Source: Daldinia sp. FL1419
Taxonomy: Eukaryota; Ascomycota; Sordariomycetes; Xylariales; Hypoxylaceae
Assembly: GCA_025201765.1 (NCBI GenBank)
Contig: MU623353.1
Coordinates: forward strand, 371,661-435,660
Length of the DNA: 64,000 nt
Reading direction: 5' to 3'
The notes beneath the pieces were generated by a model, which did no database searches, was not told the DNA's origin, and saw nothing but the letters and a program-made list of their open reading frames with translations. Of the stretch, positions 58,150 through 64,000 are shown one piece after another. Each line of letters begins with the position of its first letter. Position 1 is the first letter of the stretch. The translations under genes and the position numbers were made by a program.

Positions 58150-59459
58150 ATGGCTTACAACAGACCATACAATCCGGATGAACTGCCAAGGTAAGTCGGC
58201 ACCTGGTGTTACCGTACCGTACCGTACCCCGCCATCGTCATCGCTCTGAACCGCGGTGTTTTGGAGTGAGGGACTGGCGCGTGATAATGAGATGACGATA
58301 TCGTCGTCTTGTCAGATCGGTATAATATGGTATAATATAGATCATATATACCTACCTATATACGTCTCTTTTGATTGCACGCGTGACAACAAAAAGCTAA
58401 CTATTTCTGAAACTACAGATTCGCAGAGCCCGACCAAGTATGCGCACGCACCTCCGTTGAACCCTTTTCCCGTTCTATGTTGAAACCACCCCTGCGCGGA
58501 CCCCTCTTCTATCCACTCGTATTCCGACTCGTAAATAACTAACCCTTTTTTCTCCCTTTTTAGAAAGGCGGCGCGCCTCATCCATCTTCTCGCTACGAGT
58601 CTAAACCACAACCGCCCCCTCCTACCACCCGACACGACTCTCTCCCGACTCGTCGCACAGACACAGGACGTCTAACTCCTACTGGCTACGGTCACGGCCA
58701 CGGCCACGCACCGAGCGGTTACAGCAGTAACAGCGGTAGCCGCAACGACGGCTATGACCACGGCTATAGGCCAAACTTACAATCTACCATGTCGCCGCCA
58801 CCTACCGCGACCGGTCCGCGACCCACGGCTCATAACCGCCCGCCGCCTACGAGCCGACCTCCTCCATCTCCTACCCCTCAAGAAGGCGCCGCCGATCCTA
58901 CTCTACTACCCCTATTCAAAGCCGTCGACAAGAATGGTGCGCGCTTTTCCGAGCCTATCCGTGTTCTTCCCATAGAGACTAACCCTTCCAAACAGGCACC
59001 GGCCAACTCTCCGAAAAGGAGCTCTCAGCCGCGCTCGTAAACGGCGACTGGACGGCATTCGACCCGCAGACGGTGCGTATGATGATCCGGATGTTCGACA
59101 GCGACCGCTCGGGGACCATCGGCTTCGACGAGTTCTGCGGGCTATGGTCGTTCCTTGCGTCGTGGCGCGCGCTCTTCGACCGGTTCGACGTGGACCGCAG
59201 CGGCAACATCAGCCCGGACGAATTCAGCAACGCCCTTATCGCCTTCCGCTACCGTCTAAGCCCCGGCTTCGTCGACCTGCTCTTCCGCACGTACGACAAG
59301 CGCAACGAGGGCGTCATGAGCTTCGATCTCTTCGTCCAGGCTTGTATTAGCTTGAAGCGGATGACGGACGTGTTCAAGAAGTACGACGAGGACCGCGACG
59401 GGTACATTACGCTTAGCTTCGAGGATTTCCTTGTTGAGATCTTGAAGCAGCTTAAGTAA
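58150..59459 (+). CDS. Penta-EF-hand (ALG-2/peflin-like) calcium-binding protein, four exons
   Basis: Exons 58150-58190, 58419-58437 (19 nt), 58564-58936 and 58996-59459; introns 228, 126 and 59 bp; 298 residues. The N-terminal 130 residues are Pro/Gly/His/Tyr-rich (GYGHGHGHAPSGY; PPPTSRPPPSPTP), as in peflin. EF1 spans the last intron (DKNGTGQLSEKE). EF2 is DSDRSGTIGFDE and EF3 is DVDRSGNISPDE, all with good Ca2+ ligands. EF4 (DKRNEGVMSFDL) lacks the last acidic ligand, and EF5 (DEDRDGYITLSFED) is stretched, as expected for the dimerising hand of the family. Fungal relatives (Pef1) act in Ca2+-dependent membrane trafficking and polarity. The function here is inferred. Confidence 0.92.
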
Positions 59460-60300
59460 GGGCGAGGTTGGGCGCCTTGGGTTATATCGCCGGCCGTGAA
59501 ATTATTAGGCTGGGCTGAGCAAAGCCAATACTGGGGATGAGCCATATTTATATATGCAATGGTCTAGCGCTCGAATGGAGGGACACGGAGAACAGATATT
59601 ACCGGTGGGGCTGGGAGCGAGTTCACGAATACGTTGCCGAATACGCCGTATCGGGCGTAAATGCAAGCAAGCCAAGCTTATGTTGCTACGGGCAGGGGAG
59701 GGCATGCATTCGGGGAATTTTGCTACGCGAGCTATCATATCATCTCGAAAGGGGATTTAGAAGGTAGAGGCGGAGGCGGATGATAAGACAGTATGCAGGT
59801 GAGACAGGTCCAAGGATCTGGTTATTTTCAGTAGATACCATCAAAACTTATCATAGGGATGCATAGTTAATGAATGAATACACATCTTACAAACAAAAAG
59901 GCGATCTTCAATTCTTGTGGTGTGGTCTATGTGATGATGATAGATATCCTCTCTCCTCTTCCCGAAAATCCGTAATGAATATTTGGCTTCGAATAGTAAT
60001 GCCGTTGACTTGATGACTTTAGACCACCCTCCTAAGATATGCCTGAATAAATCCTGAAATCGATATGCTTAAAGTCCGCAAAACCAACAAATCCGCAAGA
60101 CCAATTTTGTCTGCTTTTGGTATCATATTGAAATCCCTCTCCAAAAACACGCCAGAGCCGTGCGACCTAGTTTCCCTACCCAGAACATAAGAAATGCAAT
60201 ATCATCCCGCGACTCGACGAAGATTTTGCCCCGAACAAATGAACAAAAATAAATAAACAAAAATAAAATGAATGAGCAGACGGATGAACTCATAGTACCT
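59460..60300. other. Convergent 3' spacer
   Basis: 841 bp between two converging genes. Short ORFs near 59537-59767 have no recognisable features. Confidence 0.5.
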
Positions 60301-61800
60301 TTAGGTAGGCGTAGTCACGGATCTAAATTTCGGGAATGCCCCTCTGAATGACTTCTTGGTCTTCAACCCACCAACTGCTTTCTCGCTTCGAGCATGGATC
60401 GGTCTTAAATTGTACTGACTCTTCACCCTGACATTTTGCCGGGCTTTCGTGTCCTGCATAACCCATTGATCATCCGTGTTCTCAGGTGAGCACCATAGCA
60501 TACCATTGCCGGAGACGACGACTTCGTCGCCACTGCCGAGGCGCATAACTTCGGTTGTTACGCCGCCGATGCTGCCGCTGCTGCTTTTTCGTGAGTGGCC
60601 AGGCCTCTCTTTACCCGGTTTCTTTTCTTCCGGAGGGTCCAGGGCGCCTTCGACTTCTTCTCGTCGCCACCGTTTGGTCTTTAACAGCCCTGTGGCTAGA
60701 CCCCGGACGTCTTTTTCGCCGTCGTGCGCGCTGAGCCAAACCCGTGCGCCCAGTCGCGTGGCGATCTCGGCGCCGGCTGGCACACCGGCGCAAATATTTC
60801 CACCGAGCCACCAGGGGTTTGAGATACTGTCCATGCAATGCAATAAGGCCGTCAGTGGGAGTGCTGCCTCGGCAACTAGGTGTGATGTTACGTAAGGTAC
60901 GATATAGTTGTACGAAATACCGTGAGGTGAAAAAAGCACTGAGATAGGACGGACCATGCCAGTAACGGATGTTGCGGGGCGAATATGGTTCTGGGAAACG
61001 GAGCGCGGGAAGGAAGGGTTTGCGTCTGAGCGCGCGGGAGACGGAATGAGGGTTGATGCGGACTGGACGGAGCGTAGGGAGCGTGGCGATACTGGTGGAG
61101 AGGGTGGAAGGAGGAAAGGGTTGGGGGCGGTTGCGTTGTTTGTAGGTGTTGCGTCTAGTCCTTGCATAGTGGGCGTGATAGGGGTAGTAGGTGGTGAGGG
61201 CGGTTTCGAGATAGTAGAAATCCCGAACTGTAAGTGAAGCACTGGTGGAGGTCGATACGTTATCCCAATTGCGCCATGTAAGCCAGCCAGGTCACGCTTC
61301 TGTGGTATGAATGCGACTGTCACTTCACCTCCTTGACCTCCGGGCGACACGGGTGGGACGGGGATTCGCACTACGGATTGCTTCCCCGTCAGCCTCGGAT
61401 CCTCCCATCGCTCAACCGACCGAACCTTCTCCGGATCGAAATATTTCCAACTCTTAATCACACGAGCTGCTGCTGGTTCGGCAAGGATGATTGTGTCTGT
61501 CCCGCTCGCCGGGAGTTGTCGTAGCGTAGCCTCATTGCAGTGGTCACTCTTGGGTTGACTAATGATTACGAGATCTGGTTGGGATGGGAGCTCCGAGAGA
61601 GAAGATATGCAGGCTGGGTGTATGTGCGTCGTAATTGAGATCTTAGAGTGGAATATCTTAGAAGGTCCTGTTATCCATGGATCTAGTAGAACTGTGAACG
61701 GCTTGGGCGTTACGATGCGCCGTGCGAAATCGGGGATGATGGGTTCGAAGGATAGGAGAAAGGAGGCATCGGAGTTGAGCTGCTTGATGTTTAAAGCCAT
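60301..61800 (-). CDS. Metallo-beta-lactamase-fold protein, UlaG-like, fungal-specific (single exon)
   Basis: 499 residues in one exon; first ATG at 61800. The N-terminal half has the beta-lactamase-superfamily layout: FTVLLDPWITGPSKIFHSKI (about 35-54), then DLVIISQPKSDHCNEATL (76-93), the position of the THxHxDH metal motif. Only the DH pair of that motif is kept, the first two histidines being Gln/Lys-like positions. A 100-residue Pro/Ser/Thr-rich insert (about 200-290) separates it from a C-terminal part with GARVWLSAHDGEKDVRG, a plausible further metal or substrate segment. After it comes a basic, serine-rich tail. Substrate and activity are unknown. Loss of ligands may mean an altered or absent hydrolase function. 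Confidence 0.75.
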   Translation of the reverse strand: MALNIKQLNSDASFLLSFEPIIPDFARRIVTPKPFTVLLDPWITGPSKIFHSKISITTHIHPACISSLSELPSQPDLVIISQPKSDHCNEATLRQLPASGTDTIILAEPAAARVIKSWKYFDPEKVRSVERWEDPRLTGKQSVVRIPVPPVSPGGQGGEVTVAFIPQKRDLAGLHGAIGITYRPPPVLHLQFGISTISKPPSPPTTPITPTMQGLDATPTNNATAPNPFLLPPSPPVSPRSLRSVQSASTLIPSPARSDANPSFPRSVSQNHIRPATSVTGMVRPISVLFSPHGISYNYIVPYVTSHLVAEAALPLTALLHCMDSISNPWWLGGNICAGVPAGAEIATRLGARVWLSAHDGEKDVRGLATGLLKTKRWRREEVEGALDPPEEKKPGKERPGHSRKSSSGSIGGVTTEVMRLGSGDEVVVSGNGMLWCSPENTDDQWVMQDTKARQNVRVKSQYNLRPIHARSEKAVGGLKTKKSFRGAFPKFRSVTTPT

Positions 61801-62584
61801 TGCGGAAGTCGTCGATGTGTCCGGAAGGGTTGTCGAGTAGACTCCCTCTTAAGGGGGATGGAAATTGGATCTCATCTGTGATCAGGAGAGAACCAAAGGG
61901 TAATGAGGGGCCGAGCTAATTTCAAGAGCTTCAAGCCGGAGAGATAAAGTAGCAAGAGGGAGTGATGACGAAGAGATTGTTAAGAAGGATCTAGTTCCTG
62001 GCCCCGATTAAAGAGGGGGAAAGTGAACTGTCTTACTGCGGGATGAACGGACGATGAGGCGGGAACGTAGGCGTACGAAGGATCGCGTGGGAAAGGAATA
62101 TTTGTTAAGAGACAGCCGGTTGGCTAAGGATCCAGGCAATGATCGAAGTCCTCGTCAAACATTGATCGCTGATCCAATAAACTCACCATGCGATATTGGA
62201 ATTTGTAATCGAAAGCCTAGGTAGGGCTGGCTATATAACAACAACAACAGAAATAATAAAAAAGTCTCTACTGTTACAACATCAACACTTGTTGTGGCGG
62301 GCGAGTTTTTAGACAATGGGTATTCGGCCATGTTTCACTTGAATCAAGCTGGGGGTAGAAAGTGGATTCGAAGGCTGTAAGCTGAAGATCTGCAAGATGG
62401 GAGTGAGATGTTTCGGTGTTTTGTTGCCAAGTCTGTACGATGCCGGTTGGTATTACTGCCGTCTGGACCGTGCCCCATTATGTACTTCTCGCGCTTTTCT
62501 TCTACGCAGTAATACTTCTTTGACGCTTACCCCAAGTCGGAGACTCTTGTTGATTGGTTGGACTTTCAATATAGTACAGGAGTG
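61801..62584. other. Upstream region of the metallo-beta-lactamase-fold gene
   Basis: Normal-composition, non-coding DNA between the gene start and the AT-rich block; contains an ACAAC repeat near 62239-62249. A 64-codon ORF at 62397-62591 has no recognisable features. Confidence 0.5.
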
Positions 62585-64000
62585 GCTTTAGAATAGTATC
62601 TTTAAAATACTAGGTAAAATCACATAAAATATTAACCTATTTATTTTTCTATATGAAATAGTAGCCCAATATATATATATTTAATTTATAAGGGGTTTAA
62701 TTTAATTTTTAATTAAAATAGAATATTGCCTAATTATATTTTAAATATATTATAACCTTAAAATATTATTTGCCTATTAAAATTATCATTAATATTTAAT
62801 ATAATAATTTGTTAAAATTCTAATATTTTAATCCTATTTTAATATTATATTTCTAATTTAATTTAAATTAATAACCCCCTCTAATCTTCTTAAAGTTATA
62901 TTATTAATTTGTATACCTATTTAAACCCCTTAAAACCTTACCAATTTAACCTTTCCAACCTTAAATTGTACAAATTCACTAATTAGGTCACTTATAGCCA
63001 ATTGTAATAATACCTTACAAAAGAAAAAGACATTATTAATATATAATTTACAAAAAATATTTAAATTATATAAAAAGGCATATAATATTTACTTTAAATT
63101 TATATATTAATAAGGCTTTTATATACATATAAAAAATATCATATGTACTAAGGCATCAGGAAATGGATATGATTTAATTGGTTAATTTATTTATTATTAA
63201 TTTATATATAATTATAATAATAAACTGTTGGTAGGTACGTATGTAAGATAAAAGCAAAATAATAATAAAATAAATAATAATAGGGGTAAGATTGGTGTAT
63301 TATAGTTGTTTAAAGAAGAAAGTTATTTAAAAAAAATAGGTAAAAAACCTGTCCTTATATATAATAATAAATATATAAGTACTTTTTAAGGGTTATATGT
63401 TAGATTAAAGATATAAATTATATAATTATTATTTATTTTATTTTCTTTTTATAATTATATTATAAATTTAATATTTAATTCTTATTTTATTTATTCTTTT
63501 AATTATAAATTAACCTAATTACTTTCCATTAACATCTATATGGCCTTATTTAGGGATATCTTTATTATGGCATTTATAAGATTATATGTACTATAAATCC
63601 ACCAAATATTATTAATTTCTTAATTTTTATATAATTATTATAAAGTCATTAAATTAATTATTAACTTTTTTTTATTAATATTATTTATTTAAATAAGGCA
63701 TTAATATAAAAAAAATAAATTAATATATAAAATTAATAAAGCCTTAAGTAATAAAAGGTATTTCAAAATAATATTAATTATATAATAAATAATATATCTA
63801 ATATTAAAATTTTAAATTATTTTATAGATTTTATTAACAAATATATTTTAAATAATATATTTATATTTAATAAATAATTAATAAATAATATTATTAATAA
63901 TTTAAATTTTATTATTTTAATTAATTAGTTTTTTATTATTTAATATAATAATATAATTAATTTATAAATTTAAATCTTTATTATTTATAAATAAATTATT
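62585..64000. other. AT-rich block (AT-isochore edge)
   Basis: Composition changes sharply at about 62.58 kb to almost pure A/T, with TTAATTAA-, TATTATA- and AATAATA-type strings to the window end and few G or C. No ORF of useful length. This is what RIP-degraded repeats or AT-isochores look like in filamentous ascomycetes. No element boundary or terminal repeat can be seen within the window. Confidence 0.8.

Overview
The window is nuclear DNA of a filamentous ascomycete, most likely a Sordariomycete. The genes carry short introns (mostly 47-115 bp) with GTRAGT-type donors, CTAAC-type branch sites 10-20 bases before YAG acceptors, and Pezizomycotina-style proteins. A Xylariales affiliation is a guess from the many TACCTAGGTA-type intergenic motifs and was not tested.

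Layout. 1-3.4 kb: an accessory block with the C-terminal end of an ATR1-like drug transporter (cut by the window edge), a decayed Zn2Cys6 regulator and a two-exon DHA1/Qdr-like exporter. 6.6-8.9 kb: acetolactate synthase ILV2 (four exons, minus). 10.7-20 kb: a conserved housekeeping block with a TFIIIC Tfc6-like WD40 protein, an AdipoR/PAQR-type seven-helix zinc membrane protein, the small ribosome-associated protein TMA7 and the splicing kinase Prp4. 20-30 kb: a 10-kb stretch with no gene I can support. 30.0-31.6 kb: a Ran1/Ksp1-type protein kinase. 31.6-40.2 kb: a second gene-poor stretch rich in homopurine/homopyrimidine tracts, simple repeats and one assembly gap. 40.2-40.9 kb: a secreted repeat protein with Kex2-type dibasic sites. 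45.2-49.1 kb: a CitE/HpcH-type lyase and a 909-residue disordered protein in tail-to-tail arrangement. 49.9-50.4 kb: an intact-looking TA-flanked MITE. 53.4-61.8 kb: a glycine-rich RRM protein, a ChaC-type gamma-glutamylcyclotransferase, a penta-EF-hand protein and a metallo-beta-lactamase-fold protein. From about 62.6 kb to the end the DNA becomes extremely A/T-rich and non-coding, as at the edge of an AT-isochore.

The genes do not form a pathway. Most are dispersed housekeeping genes. The most interesting content is in gene architecture. The PAQR gene reads correctly only if one of its introns is a [D1,2] stwintron (an intron nested inside the donor site of another), placed exactly within the codon of a predicted zinc-binding histidine, and if a 6-nt micro-exon is included. 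The ChaC gene needs a 5-nt micro-exon. The secreted KKKR-repeat protein and the MITE with an internally duplicated terminal repeat are also worth following up. All exon joins were derived by eye from reading frame, splice signals and family motifs, and RNA data would settle them.
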